A stretch of 59,524 nucleotides of DNA from Paenibacillus dendritiformis (GTDB lineage: Bacteria > Bacillota > Bacilli > Paenibacillales > Paenibacillaceae): assembly GCF_015845845.1 (NCBI RefSeq), contig NZ_LDIG01000126.1, positions 1 through 59,524 of the forward strand, written 5' to 3'. The position numbers were made by a program, and so were the translations under genes. Positions 33,767-42,849 of the stretch are shown piece by piece. The notes under the pieces were generated by a model. The model ran no database searches and was not told where the DNA came from. It saw only the letters and a program-made list of their open reading frames with translations. How positions within the stretch are numbered: position 1 is the stretch's first letter; the number at the start of each line of letters is the position of its first letter.

Positions 33767-34144
33767 TTACTGCCGTTCGAACCGGATATAGCGCGCTCCC
33801 CGAACCAGTAACCGCCCGGCCTGCCCTTCTTCCAGCCGGTGGAATTCATTGCGGCTTACCCTCTACTCCACGCACTCCCCATCCTCCAGACGGAATGCAA
33901 TGTAATGGACAGCCAGCGAATGCCGATGAACATACCCGTCATGGTGCATCCGTTCGTGGCGGAGCTCCATCCGCTTGCCCGCGACGTGAGAGGCTGACGT
34001 TCGAACCGGCTGACCGCAACGATGAAGCCACCGCAGCATCCCCCGCAGCACGGCGTAAGCGATAATGCAGACGGCCAGGATCAGCAGCAGCCGAAAAAAG
34101 GGGCCTAGAAAGTCTTCAACCGGAAACAGGGATAAGGAGTCCAT
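33767..34144 (-). pseudogene. DUF2500-like gene with an internal amber stop
   Basis: The first frame gives 93 residues with an N-terminal span (about 14-36) and the start of a DUF2500 beta domain ending LEDGECVE, then TAG at 33863-33865. The same frame continues for 32 more codons, reading RVSRNEFHRLEEGQAGRLLVRGA.., and ends IRFERQ and TAA at 33767. This is exactly the missing end of the family. A single base change to TAG explains the break. The ribosome site GAGGGGAG before the ATG is intact. A sequencing error or natural read-through are alternatives. Confidence 0.75.
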
Positions 34145-34305
34145 CTTCTCCCCTCGCTTGCGTAAATCTCGATCTCATTCATGATGGATTGCCTTTACTC
34201 CATATTATAACCGGAGCACGGCGGCTATGAGTAACCTATTTTTCCACTCTTCCCCAGATGGCAGCGGGAGATCCCGTCCTTGCCGGCCCTCCCGCTCTAA
34301 CATGC

Positions 34306-35475
34306 TCAGAGGACAATCCAATATTTGCAGATGCCGTCGGCAGACCCGGCCAACCGGCCGCCGTTCTTCTCGATTACGCGTCTGGAGGCCATATTGTCTT
34401 CATCGCAGGTAAGAAGCACTTCCCGCAAGCCAATCCGTCTCGCCTCGGCCAGCAGGAGACGCAGCATGACCGTGCCGTACCCGCGCCGGCGCGCTTCGGG
34501 GCGAATCGCGTAGCCGATATGGCCGCCCCGCTCCCGCAGCGCATCGGTCAGCGCATGCCGCAGCTTGCCGATCCCGACCGGCCAGCCCTGGACATACAGC
34601 CAGTACACGTTCTGGGGAACGAGATGCGCGGGAAGACGGCGCCCCTGCGACATCTGTATGCAGGTTTTCAAGTAAGAGCGGAACTGTGTCGGGCGAAGGC
34701 CGTATCCGCTGTTGGAGAACCCTTTCTCCCCGGGACCCATCTTCTGCAGCATCTCATAAATATCGCTGCCGTCCGTCAGCGCGAGCGGCCGGAGCTCGAT
34801 GCCAACGGCCTCCTTGAATTGGGGATACAGCCGCATGATCATGCGCATCGATTCGGACTGAGGCACATGCAGTCGGGTATCCCGATGCAGCGGAACCGCT
34901 TCCGTTATGGCGCAGCCGTGCGCCAGCGCTTCGGACAAGGTCGCCCCCCGCTCGATTACGTTCCAGCTCCCGATCGGAATGGACAGCAGTGCCGCGATGT
35001 CGTCTCCAGGGGCGAGCGGCTCCGATTCTTCCGCTTCGGCCGCATAGATGCCGTAATAGATGTAGGTTCCGACAGGCAGACCCGGCTTATAAAGCTGCTC
35101 CGGCGCCGGATTGGTTGCCCGCTGAAGCAGGAACGGAGCCAGCTCGTCGCGCACCGTGACCGGACGGATGTCACCGGTGTCCATGTCATGAAAATACGTT
35201 ACTGGCGAGGACTTCAACCGTACCCGTTCGGTTGCCAGCTCCTCTCTCGCCTCCCGCAGCGCGCAGGCGGACATCGTCTCGCCTGGCTCCTGCCCTCCTC
35301 CGACGCCGCCGATGCGCAGGACCGGAGCGTAGTGTCCGGCCGGGCTGTTGTCGGCCTCCATATCCGCATTGAGCATCATGACGACGCGATCTTGCCGGAT
35401 AAGGAAGACGCCTGCGCAGAATGGCTGGTTGAAGGTTAGCGCTTCGATATGAAGCGGCTCCTCCAGGTTAGACAT
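34306..35475 (-). CDS. Nudix-GNAT fusion protein
   Basis: This is a 389-aa two-domain enzyme. The N-terminal part (about 1-200) is a Nudix hydrolase with the box GGGQEPGETMSACALREAREEL (only the final Gly is replaced, by Ala). The C-terminal part (about 225-389) is a GNAT acetyltransferase with the acetyl-CoA loop RRRGYGTVMLRLLL and the end motif NMASRRVIEKNGG. Start: ATG 8 bases after GGGGG; the longer open frame runs into the next gene. The fusion suggests linked turnover of an activated metabolite, but no substrate can be named. Confidence 0.82.
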   Translation of the reverse strand: MSNLEEPLHIEALTFNQPFCAGVFLIRQDRVVMMLNADMEADNSPAGHYAPVLRIGGVGGGQEPGETMSACALREAREELATERVRLKSSPVTYFHDMDTGDIRPVTVRDELAPFLLQRATNPAPEQLYKPGLPVGTYIYYGIYAAEAEESEPLAPGDDIAALLSIPIGSWNVIERGATLSEALAHGCAITEAVPLHRDTRLHVPQSESMRMIMRLYPQFKEAVGIELRPLALTDGSDIYEMLQKMGPGEKGFSNSGYGLRPTQFRSYLKTCIQMSQGRRLPAHLVPQNVYWLYVQGWPVGIGKLRHALTDALRERGGHIGYAIRPEARRRGYGTVMLRLLLAEARRIGLREVLLTCDEDNMASRRVIEKNGGRLAGSADGICKYWIVL

Positions 35476-35501
35476 TGCCCGAACCCCCTTTGACGCGAAA
35501 G

Positions 35502-36029
35502 CTAATTGACGAAGGTCGCCTTGACGCGCTTCGATCGGATGAAATACATAATCCAGATGACGCCGAAGAGGGAGCTGCGAACCAATTGGGCAAGAGTGCC
35601 CGGGCCATCGGCATCCTGAACCGCCGGAATCAGGCCGCCCAAATAATAGTCGGCAAAGGACGATAAAATGTTCCATATGTACAACACGATAATCATCGTC
35701 GGCAGCAGCTTCTTTTTCCGGTAGAACAGAATGAAGACCATAACCAGCAGCATCAGCGTCAACAGGTTGGCGACCGTCTCGAAAATAATGAGCACCGACC
35801 ACATGGAGTGATAGTATTCCGAATCGGGCGTCGTAAGCAGGCTCCATGTACTCGATTGGTAGATTGGAAAAATTTCCGAGAACAGCAGGTGAAGAATCAT
35901 AACTAAAGACAGCCACAGCCCGATCTGGACAATAATCAGCCAGCCCGACAACCCTTCATACGAAGGCGCCAGCGGCTGCAGCGGGCGGGGCGGATCGCCG
36001 GACGAACCGGCGCGAGGATTCGCGTTCAT
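35502..36029 (-). CDS. DUF2569-like membrane protein
   Basis: This is a 175-aa protein with four hydrophobic segments (about 35-55, 80-105, 112-132, 145-165) after a Pro-rich cytoplasmic start. The first span begins with LSGWLIIVQIGLW, the DUF2569 signature. AAGGAAATAAAGGA lies before the ATG. The function is unknown. It ends 26 bases before the Nudix-GNAT gene and follows the regulator gene by 54 bases. Confidence 0.7.
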   Translation of the reverse strand: MNANPRAGSSGDPPRPLQPLAPSYEGLSGWLIIVQIGLWLSLVMILHLLFSEIFPIYQSSTWSLLTTPDSEYYHSMWSVLIIFETVANLLTLMLLVMVFILFYRKKKLLPTMIIVLYIWNILSSFADYYLGGLIPAVQDADGPGTLAQLVRSSLFGVIWIMYFIRSKRVKATFVN

Positions 36030-36083
36030 TCCTTTATTTCCTTTCTCCAATGATATGGACTGGACCCCGCGGTTCAACCTTCT

Positions 36084-37373
36084 TTAGTCCAATCCGTACT
36101 GCTTCATTTTATAGTAGAGCGCGCCGCGGGATATCCGCAGCATCCGGGCTGCCTTCGCCTTGTTCCCGTTCGTTCGCTCGAGCGTCTCGGCGATGCGGGC
36201 GCGCTCCCACTCCCCGGAGTGGACACTGAGGGGAAGATCCGGCTCGGTTAATTCATTCAAGGTGGTCAAGCGGGCATAGTCCGGCAACTGGGCGGATGTC
36301 ACGGCGCCGGATCCGGTCGCGGCCGCCGCGGCGTATTCCATCGCGTTCCTGAGCTGCGACAGATTGCCCGGCCAATCGCAGGCCAATACGGCCGCCAGCG
36401 CGTCAGGCGTGAGCTCCGGAGCGGTGATGCCCGCCTTGGCGGCCGCTTGCTGCAGGAAGACCCGGCACAGCTCCGGCAGATCCTGCTTCCGCTCGCGCAG
36501 CGGCGGAACCGTATAGAGCTGGAAGGCGTACCGCAAGGAAGGCAGCAGGCGGACCGGCTCCTCCGCGGCGGCTTCGGGCCCGACGGAGCCGCAGATTCGG
36601 CACTGCAACGGGACGGAGGCCGTGCCGCCCAGGCGCTCGAAGCGGGACTGGCGCAGTATGGCCGCCAGCTTCTCCTGCATCGACGGAGGAAGCGCGTCGA
36701 GATCTCTCAGATAAAGCGTGCCTTCGGCCGCCAGATCCAGCTTCCCTGGCCGCTCTTCTCTTTCCCCCTGATAGCCGAACAATTCGGCCTCCAGCATGCC
36801 CTCGGGAATGGTGCTGCAGCTGACCATCACGAAGCGCCCCGTCCGCCCGGCGCTCCGATGCAGCCATTCGGCCATCGAAGTGCGGCCGACTCCGGGCTCG
36901 CCAGCGAGCAGCAGCGGCTGCCCGAGGGAGAATGCCGTCTGCAGCCGCTGCAGCATGGCGGAAGGGAAGACGGCAGGCAGCAGCGGCTGGCCTGCCGGAT
37001 GATGATACATCTCCGCGCTTAATTTCACATAGGACGACACATCCCGTTCAATGGACAAAGCGCCGAGCGGCTGCCCCGCCTCATCCGTGATCGGGGCCGC
37101 GTTAATCATGACGTGCATGCCCGGCCGCGGCTCATGATACACTTGATGGACCGCACGGCCGCTTTCCATCACCTGAAAGAGCATAATCGATTCTCTCTGA
37201 AAAAAATCTCCTATTTTATGACCGATAATATCGGCGCCGTTGATTCCATAGGTCTCTTCCGCGACCCGATTCCAGTACAGGACCGTTCCTTCGTTGTCAA
37301 TGACGGTAACGGCATCGTTCATCGCCCCGAGCAGGACGCCCAGCGCGGCTTCCATGATTTCTGACCGACTCAT
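36084..37373 (-). CDS. PAS/AAA+/Fis regulator with degenerate enhancer-binding features
   Basis: This 429-aa transcription regulator has a PAS domain (10-115), an AAA+ domain (about 130-345) and a Fis-type helix-turn-helix (390-429, ending RMLRISRGALYYKMKQYGLD). The AAA+ part lacks the GAFTGA loop needed to contact sigma-54 (ELFGYQGEREERPG occurs instead). Walker A reads GEPGVGRT with Arg164 for Lys, and Walker B reads GTLYLRDLD. It therefore probably does not hydrolyse ATP to drive sigma-54. It is divergent from the proline catabolic genes and is probably their regulator, with PAS as sensor. Confidence 0.85.
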   Translation of the reverse strand: MSRSEIMEAALGVLLGAMNDAVTVIDNEGTVLYWNRVAEETYGINGADIIGHKIGDFFQRESIMLFQVMESGRAVHQVYHEPRPGMHVMINAAPITDEAGQPLGALSIERDVSSYVKLSAEMYHHPAGQPLLPAVFPSAMLQRLQTAFSLGQPLLLAGEPGVGRTSMAEWLHRSAGRTGRFVMVSCSTIPEGMLEAELFGYQGEREERPGKLDLAAEGTLYLRDLDALPPSMQEKLAAILRQSRFERLGGTASVPLQCRICGSVGPEAAAEEPVRLLPSLRYAFQLYTVPPLRERKQDLPELCRVFLQQAAAKAGITAPELTPDALAAVLACDWPGNLSQLRNAMEYAAAAATGSGAVTSAQLPDYARLTTLNELTEPDLPLSVHSGEWERARIAETLERTNGNKAKAARMLRISRGALYYKMKQYGLD

Positions 37374-37495
37374 CGTTCATCTCCAAGCAATCAATTTTAT
37401 TAGATTATGGCAAAACCTCATCCAGATTGCAATGAAAAAGCATTCATTCCCAAGCTTCCGTTTGGCCTAATTTCCATTCGATTCAAAAGAATGTG

Positions 37496-37531
37496 TTTAC
37501 ATTTCCAATCTTTTGTGATTATATTTAATCA
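37496..37531 (+). promoter_or_regulatory. Promoter and operator of the proline catabolic genes
   Basis: TTTACA (37496-37501) is followed after 17-18 bases by TTATAT/TATATT (37519-37525), a sigma-A type promoter. A perfect inverted repeat, TGATTA-tatt-TAATCA (37516-37531), covers the -10. A regulator bound there would block the promoter. The divergent PAS/Fis protein is the obvious candidate. Confidence 0.55.
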
Positions 37532-37592
37532 TAAATAGAATATGTGTCTGTTTTTTGAACACTTTTTCGTCAGAAGAAGGGAAGAATCGCGG

Positions 37593-38513
37593 ATGGAAAG
37601 CTTACTGAGAAATGGTCTATTATTTCTGTCGAAGAATCGGATGGCCAACCGCGCCGCGAAGAAGTACGGCCTGCGCTTCGGGGCCCGCCGCTTCGTCGCC
37701 GGCGAGCAGATTGCGGATGCCATCGCGGCGGTCCGGGAACTGAATGAAGCCGGCATCGTGGCGACCTTGGATCATCTGGGCGAGTTCATTCTTACGGAGG
37801 AAGAGGCCCTGGAGTCCACCGAATTCTGCATTCGCACGCTGCAGGAGATAAAGAAGAGCGGCGTCCGCTCGAATCTCTCGCTCAAGATGACTCAGCTCGG
37901 ACTGGATCTGTCGCGCGAGCTGTGCATGCGCAATATGCGGGCCATCCTGGACACCGCCGCCGCTTGCGGCAATTTCGTCCGCATCGACATGGAGGATTAC
38001 GCGCATAACGAGGCCTCCATCGATATTTTCTGCGAGCTGCGCGAGGAATACGGCGACACGGTCGGTCTCGTCATTCAAGCGTATCTGTACAAGAGCGCCG
38101 ACGATATTGACAGCCTTCACCGGTTCCGGCCGAATCTGCGGCTCGTGAAGGGCGCCTACAAGGAGTCGCCCGATGTCGCTTACCCGAATAAGGAAGACGT
38201 TGACCGCAACTTCATTCACATCATCGAACAACACCTCAGAAATGGCGACTATGCCGCCATCGCCACCCATGACGATAAAATCATCCAGCATGTCAAGCAA
38301 TTCGTGATCGAGCACAATATCCCGCGCAGCCAGTTCGAATTCCAGATGCTCTACGGCATTCGCACCCAGGCGCAGCGCGATCTGGCCAATGAAGGCTATA
38401 CGATGCGGATTTATGTTCCGTTCGGCAATGATTGGTATGGCTACTTTATGCGCCGCCTGGCGGAACGGCCGGCGAATGTCGGATTTGTGCTGAAATCTCT
38501 TTTCAAGTCGTAG
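37593..38513 (+). CDS. putB: Proline dehydrogenase
   Basis: This 306-aa FAD enzyme oxidises proline to pyrroline-5-carboxylate. Family motifs are present: SLKMTQLGLDLS, VRIDMEDYAHNEASIDIF, LRLVKGAYKE and FQMLYGIRTQAQ, then the C-terminal YVPFGNDWYGYFMRRLAERPANV that binds the substrate carboxylate. The length is typical for the monofunctional Gram-positive enzyme. Start: ATG preceded by GAAGGGAAG. The next gene supplies the second step of the pathway after a 43-base gap. Confidence 0.92.
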   Translation: MESLLRNGLLFLSKNRMANRAAKKYGLRFGARRFVAGEQIADAIAAVRELNEAGIVATLDHLGEFILTEEEALESTEFCIRTLQEIKKSGVRSNLSLKMTQLGLDLSRELCMRNMRAILDTAAACGNFVRIDMEDYAHNEASIDIFCELREEYGDTVGLVIQAYLYKSADDIDSLHRFRPNLRLVKGAYKESPDVAYPNKEDVDRNFIHIIEQHLRNGDYAAIATHDDKIIQHVKQFVIEHNIPRSQFEFQMLYGIRTQAQRDLANEGYTMRIYVPFGNDWYGYFMRRLAERPANVGFVLKSLFKS

Positions 38514-38556
38514 GAGTTATATCACTTCATAATTTATATACTTAGGAGGCGTTATT

Positions 38557-40104
38557 ATGACGATGGTGGAATACCGCAACGAGCCGTTTACCGATTTCAA
38601 GCAGGAGCATAACCGCCAAGCGATGCTCGCCGCGCTGGAGCGCGTCCGTGCCCAATTGGGGCGCACCTACCCGCTCAAGATTAACGGTCAGGAGATCATG
38701 ACCGACAGACGCTCCGCTTCCATTAATCCCGGGCAGCTGAAGCAGGTCGTCGGGTATGTCGCCCAGGCCGACGCCAACTTGGCCCATCAAGCGATCGTCG
38801 CTGCGGATGCCGCATTTCTGGATTGGCAGCATGTCGATCCCGAAGTCCGGGCGGGCTACCTGTTCAAGGCGGCGACCATCATCCGCCGGCGCAAGTTCGA
38901 GTTCTCCGCCTGGCTCATCTATGAAGTCGGGAAGAACTGGGCCGAAGCGGATGCCGATGTCGCCGAGGCGATCGATTTCCTTGAATTCTATGGCCGGGAA
39001 ATGATCCGGCTCGCGGGACCGCAGCCGCTGACTCCGCTGCCGGGCGAGGACAACCGGCTGACGTATATCCCGCTCGGCGTGGGCGTCGTCATCCCGCCGT
39101 GGAACTTCCCGTTCGCCATCATGGCCGGCATGACCTGCGCCGCCCTCGTCGCCGGGAACACGGTCGTGCTCAAGCCGGCATCGACTTCGCCGGTGATCGC
39201 CGCGCGCTTCGTCGAGCTGATGGAAGAGGCCGGACTGCCGGCCGGCGTGCTGAACTTCGTTCCAGGCTCGGGCAGCGAGATTGGCGACCTGCTCGTCGAT
39301 CATCCGCGCACCCGCTTCGTATCGTTCACGGGCTCCCGCGATGTCGGACTCCGAATTAACGAACGGATCGCGCGCCCGGCAAAGGGGCAGATCTGGATTA
39401 AGCGCCTTATCGCCGAGATGGGCGGCAAGGACGGCATCGTGGTGGACAACAGCGCCGATCCGGCCGAAGCGGCAGAGGCGATTGTCGCGTCCGCCTTCGG
39501 CTTCCAGGGGCAGAAATGCTCCGCCGGCTCCCGCGCCATCATTCATCAGGACATCTATGAGGAAGTGCTCGGCCATATCATTGAAAAGACGAAGCAGCTG
39601 ACGGTCGGCCTGCCGGAAGAGAATTATCCGATCGGTCCGGTCATCGATGAGAACGCCTACAACAAAATCCGCGAGTACATGGCGATCGGCGCGTCGGAAG
39701 GGCGTCTCGTGGCCGGAGGAGATATCGCCGAAGGCGACGGCTATTACTTGCAGCCGACCGTGTTCGCGGATGTCATGCCGGAAGCGCGCATCATGCTTGA
39801 GGAAATTTTCGGCCCGGTGCTTGCCGTCTGCAAGGCGGAAAATTTCAAGCAGGCGATCGATATTTTCAACAACACGGAATACGGGCTGACCGGATCGGTG
39901 TTCAGCCGGAACCGCGAGCATCTGGAGTATGCCCGCCGCCATATGCACTGCGGCAATCTGTACTTCAACCGCAAATGCACCGGCGCGCTCGTCGGGGTGC
40001 ACCCGTTCGGCGGCTTCAACATGTCGGGCACCGACTCCAAGGCGGGCGGACGCGATTATTTGCTCTTGTTCACTCAAGCGAAGCTCGTATCGGAGAAATG
40101 GTAA
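38557..40104 (+). CDS. rocA: L-glutamate gamma-semialdehyde dehydrogenase
   Basis: This 515-aa NAD-dependent enzyme converts glutamate semialdehyde/pyrroline-5-carboxylate to glutamate. The Rossmann motif FTGSRDVG, the general-base Glu in IAEMGGKDG and the catalytic Cys in [13 protein letters not shown] are all present, as is the late [18 protein letters not shown] segment (here [10 protein letters not shown]). AGGAGGCG precedes the ATG. With the upstream proline dehydrogenase it completes proline degradation to glutamate. Confidence 0.93.
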   Translation: MTMVEYRNEPFTDFKQEHNRQAMLAALERVRAQLGRTYPLKINGQEIMTDRRSASINPGQLKQVVGYVAQADANLAHQAIVAADAAFLDWQHVDPEVRAGYLFKAATIIRRRKFEFSAWLIYEVGKNWAEADADVAEAIDFLEFYGREMIRLAGPQPLTPLPGEDNRLTYIPLGVGVVIPPWNFPFAIMAGMTCAALVAGNTVVLKPASTSPVIAARFVELMEEAGLPAGVLNFVPGSGSEIGDLLVDHPRTRFVSFTGSRDVGLRINERIARPAKGQIWIKRLIAEMGGKDGIVVDNSADPAEAAEAIVASAFGFQGQKCSAGSRAIIHQDIYEEVLGHIIEKTKQLTVGLPEENYPIGPVIDENAYNKIREYMAIGASEGRLVAGGDIAEGDGYYLQPTVFADVMPEARIMLEEIFGPVLAVCKAENFKQAIDIFNNTEYGLTGSVFSRNREHLEYARRHMHCGNLYFNRKCTGALVGVHPFGGFNMSGTDSKAGGRDYLLLFTQAKLVSEKW

Positions 40105-40110
40105 AATAAA

Positions 40111-40150
40111 CAACGGCTTTTCCGCAGAAGCGGAAAAGCTGTTGCTTTGT
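40111..40150. terminator. Bidirectional terminator between rocA and arcC
   Basis: CAACGGCTTTTCCGC pairs with GCGGAAAAGCTGTTG around AGAA, giving a 15-bp stem with one G-T type pair. T-rich sequence follows on both strands (CTTTGT on plus, TTTATTTT on minus), so it can serve both converging genes. Confidence 0.85.
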
Positions 40151-40210
40151 CATCGCTGGCGGAAAGTCAGTTGGCGGATAGTCAATGGAAGTAGACCATA
40201 CGGGCGGCCG

Positions 40211-41158
40211 TTATCCGTCGGCTCCCCTGCTGATCCGGGTTCCCGCCTTGCCTTCCAGGGCGAGATCGGCATTGCGAAGCGACGCGATAATGGCCGTCCC
40301 CCCGCTTTCGGCAAAATCGACGGCGGCCTTCATTTTCGGTTCCATGCTGCCTTTGCCGAATTGTCCCGCGGACAAATAGCGGGTCGCGTCCCCGGTAGAA
40401 ACCGCGCCAAGAGCTTGCTGTTCCGGTTTGCCGAAGTTAATGTACACCTGCTCCACATCGGTTAGCATAATGAACGTATCCGCTCCGATCTCCTTGGCGA
40501 GCAGGCTTCCGGTGCGATCCTTATCGATTACCGCATCCACGCCTTCCAGCGTCCCGTCCGCGGCCCGTACAACCGGAATGCCTCCCCCGCCCGCCGCGAT
40601 AACGATGTGGTTCGCATCGAGCAATTGCCGCATGACCTGACTGCCGATAATGCGGCGCGGAGCAGGAGAGGGAACGACACGGCGCCAGCCGCGGTCGGAA
40701 TCCTCCTTCACGCTCCATCCTTTCTCCGCCGCGAGCCGTTCGGCTTCCTCCTTATTGTAGAACGAACCGATAGGCTTACTAGGCTGCCCGAAGGCATCGT
40801 CGTCGGGGGACACCTCCACGGATGTCACAAGGCATACGACCTGCCGCTCGATCCCCTGCCTCGTTAATTCGTTCAGTAACGATTGCTGCATCATATAGCC
40901 GATAAATCCCTGGCTCTCGGCGCTGCATACATGCAGCGGCAGCATAGGGACGGAATCCTTGGCCAATTCGTTCTGCAGCAAAATATGCCCCACTTGCGGA
41001 CCGTTGCCGTGAGCAAGTATAACGCGATAACCTTTGTGTACGATATTTGCAATAATGGTGCAGCACGTCCGGATATTTTGCAATTGGGTCTCGTAAGTCG
41101 CGGTTTGATTGGCTTGCAAAATCGCGTTGCCGCCGAGCGCAATCAGCACGGTCTTCAT
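40211..41158 (-). CDS. arcC: Carbamate kinase
   Basis: This 315-aa enzyme makes ATP from carbamoyl phosphate. Conserved blocks are IALGGNAILQ at the start, VILAHGNGPQVG, IAAGGGGIPVV and VIDKDRTGSLLA, then SMEPKMKAA..F near the end. Start: ATG after AAAAGGAGG, overlapping the upstream gene by 4 bases. No arginine deiminase or ornithine carbamoyltransferase gene is nearby, so the source of carbamoyl phosphate is not local. The upstream partner resembles DUF2877 proteins that accompany carbamate kinase in purine/allantoin-type pathways. Confidence 0.92.
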   Translation of the reverse strand: MKTVLIALGGNAILQANQTATYETQLQNIRTCCTIIANIVHKGYRVILAHGNGPQVGHILLQNELAKDSVPMLPLHVCSAESQGFIGYMMQQSLLNELTRQGIERQVVCLVTSVEVSPDDDAFGQPSKPIGSFYNKEEAERLAAEKGWSVKEDSDRGWRRVVPSPAPRRIIGSQVMRQLLDANHIVIAAGGGGIPVVRAADGTLEGVDAVIDKDRTGSLLAKEIGADTFIMLTDVEQVYINFGKPEQQALGAVSTGDATRYLSAGQFGKGSMEPKMKAAVDFAESGGTAIIASLRNADLALEGKAGTRISRGADG

Positions 41159-41517
41159 CCAGGCGCTACCTCCTTTTCTAGTTTGGCAATCGTGCAGTAT
41201 ATGCCCAGAGCGGTATCGATCCCCGACGTGCGGCCCGTGCCGGTCAGCGACCACACGGCTCTGGACACATCGGTTGGCATCCGGCTGCAAAGCGCATTCA
41301 GCACCTCCAAAATGCGGCTTCCGAATTGTCCGCTCACAGCGTAATGAAGATACTCGCGGCTAACATCGGTCGTCAGATCCGGATGCCGTGCCAAACGCTC
41401 AGCCAGCGTGGACAGAATGACAGCAGATATTAAATATCCTGTTGTGTCTCTACGGCTCCATTTGCTTCGGGAGGCCGGACCTTGGCGACGGAAAGCGGAG
41501 TTCGCGTTCAGAGACAT
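41155..41517 (-). CDS. Short DUF2877-like protein coupled to arcC
   Basis: This is a 120-aa protein. The second half (REYLHYAVSGQFGSRILEVLNAL, then GTGRTSGIDTALGIYCTIA) looks like the C-terminal end of DUF2877 proteins, which usually have about 270 residues and a conserved (G)-x-TSG-D turn. The N-terminal two thirds of that family are missing, so this is either a truncated remnant still translated or a minimal version. Start: ATG 7 bases after AAGGGGTG. The last codon overlaps the arcC start (ATGA). The family call is tentative. Confidence 0.5.
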   Translation of the reverse strand: MSLNANSAFRRQGPASRSKWSRRDTTGYLISAVILSTLAERLARHPDLTTDVSREYLHYAVSGQFGSRILEVLNALCSRMPTDVSRAVWSLTGTGRTSGIDTALGIYCTIAKLEKEVAPG

Positions 41518-41645
41518 GAGAATCACCCCTTGCGTCAATATCGTACGGCAGTTCAAGGCACCCCCCTTCCGGGTTCAAGACAGGTTGTTCGCCTCTTCTT
41601 GTAAGCGGATACAACAAATTATAGGCAGGTCTGAGCCGAGGTGAA

Positions 41646-42506
41646 ATGACACGGATGATCAACTTCCTGGATTATATGGTCAAGGAGGCGCGGATTCGTG
41701 CTGCCGCTCCGCTCGCGCGCAGGGGAAGCGCCGCGGAACGCCTGCGGCTGCGGGAAGGCGGCCAGACTCGCACGTCGGTAGCCCGATGCAGCGAATTGAT
41801 ATGCGATTGCTGGGTCTATGGGGCGGTAGAGCGCGGAGCCGGAAGCTGGCATACGGAGCAGCAAGGCATGATCGCGCTGCCGACGGGGACATGGTTCATC
41901 GTCAAGCCGCAGGTGAAATTCGCGCTGCTTCCTGACGCTGCCGCAGGATGGGTATTGTCTTACTTCTGCTTCGATGGCTCGCGGGCAGAGGAACTGTATC
42001 GTTTTTACGCGGACGGGGCAGATGCATTCGGCAGCCCGGAGCCGATGCTGTGGCCGGCCCGGCATGCTCAACTGCGCGCGCTGCTGGAGGCCGGCTCGGA
42101 ATATTTGCTGGATCGGGCCGGACTGCTGTTCGAATTGCTCGTATTCGATCGGGGAAGCCGGTTGGAGCCGCGGCAGGCTCACGGGAAGGAACATCAATTG
42201 CAGGCCGAGCTGCTGGCGCTGCTCGACGATGCGGTGTACGAGCCGATTGAGGATGTAAGGCTGGCTGGCATGGCGAAGATGTCCGTGCCCACGCTTCGCC
42301 GCAAAGTCAAAAAATATACCGGCTATACCCTGCATGACTGGGTGCATCGGCTGAAAATAGAAGAAGCAAAACGGCTGCTGCGCGGGAGCGATGCCCCGGT
42401 CAAGCATATCGCCGCCTTGCTCCGGTATGAGGATGCCTATTATTTTTCCCGCTTGTTCAAAAAATGGACGGGCCTCTCCCCCCAGCAGTACCGTACCCGG
42501 GAATGA
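41646..42506 (+). CDS. AraC-family transcription regulator
   Basis: This 286-aa regulator has an N-terminal cupin-like ligand domain (about 1-170) and a C-terminal double helix-turn-helix (about 190-286). The second helix-turn-helix carries the family signature HIAALLRYEDAYYFSRLFKKWTGLSPQQYR. It is divergent from the DUF2877-arcC pair with 128 bases between starts, so it may control them, or respond to a sugar. The start at 41646 has GAGGTG very close; an ATG at 41655 has better spacing and would shorten the protein by three residues. Confidence 0.88.
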   Translation: MTRMINFLDYMVKEARIRAAAPLARRGSAAERLRLREGGQTRTSVARCSELICDCWVYGAVERGAGSWHTEQQGMIALPTGTWFIVKPQVKFALLPDAAAGWVLSYFCFDGSRAEELYRFYADGADAFGSPEPMLWPARHAQLRALLEAGSEYLLDRAGLLFELLVFDRGSRLEPRQAHGKEHQLQAELLALLDDAVYEPIEDVRLAGMAKMSVPTLRRKVKKYTGYTLHDWVHRLKIEEAKRLLRGSDAPVKHIAALLRYEDAYYFSRLFKKWTGLSPQQYRTRE

Positions 42507-42576
42507 GGGCCTTACGGGGATCCGATGTATGCGGATGCCAAGGGCCCGGCGCTCGCTTAACGAAGCGCCGAAGGCG

Positions 42577-42849
42577 CTATGCTTCTTCCGGCAGCGTCCG
42601 CCATGCCGCTTCCAGCAGCTCCTCGAACAGTTCGTCATCTTCCTCCAGCCTGTCGTCCAACGTCAAAATCTCTTCCTCGCTGCCGGAATCGCCGGCGAAG
42701 CTCAGACTGTAATCCCATTCCTTGCCCTTCTTGCTGAACAAGGTCACCTCATAGGCGGATTGGAACCCTTCCGGCCGGAACGCCACATGCCCCAGGTAGG
42801 ATCCGTCCGCCTCCTTCTTCATATCTGCCCGCACAATCGTTACGTTCAT
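42577..42849 (-). CDS. Small acidic hypothetical protein, coupled to rpiA
   Basis: This 90-aa protein reads MNVTIVRADMKKEADGSYLGHVAF..., with a strand-rich first half and a very acidic helical end (LDDRLEEDDELFEELLEAAW). Its start overlaps the rpiA stop by 4 bases (ATGA), so it is translated with rpiA. No family is recognised. GGGGAGAGAG precedes the start. Confidence 0.65.
   Translation of the reverse strand: MNVTIVRADMKKEADGSYLGHVAFRPEGFQSAYEVTLFSKKGKEWDYSLSFAGDSGSEEEILTLDDRLEEDDELFEELLEAAWRTLPEEA

Noticed and set aside
34258-35439. 393-codon plus-strand frame opposite the Nudix-GNAT gene
   Set aside because: The minus strand has the Nudix box and acetyl-CoA loop; the plus frame is a shadow.
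37400-37430. Sigma-54 promoter (TGGCA ... TTGCA) upstream of putB
   Set aside because: The two elements are 14 bases apart instead of the fixed short spacing, and the regulator lacks GAFTGA.
38542-40113. 523-codon open frame antisense to rocA
   Set aside because: It mirrors the dehydrogenase gene codon by codon, has no homology and is typical of GC-rich shadow frames.
42547-42570. Hairpin CGGCGCT/AGCGCCG as terminator between araC-type gene and the acidic protein gene
   Set aside because: The stem is only 7 bp, with no T-run on either strand.
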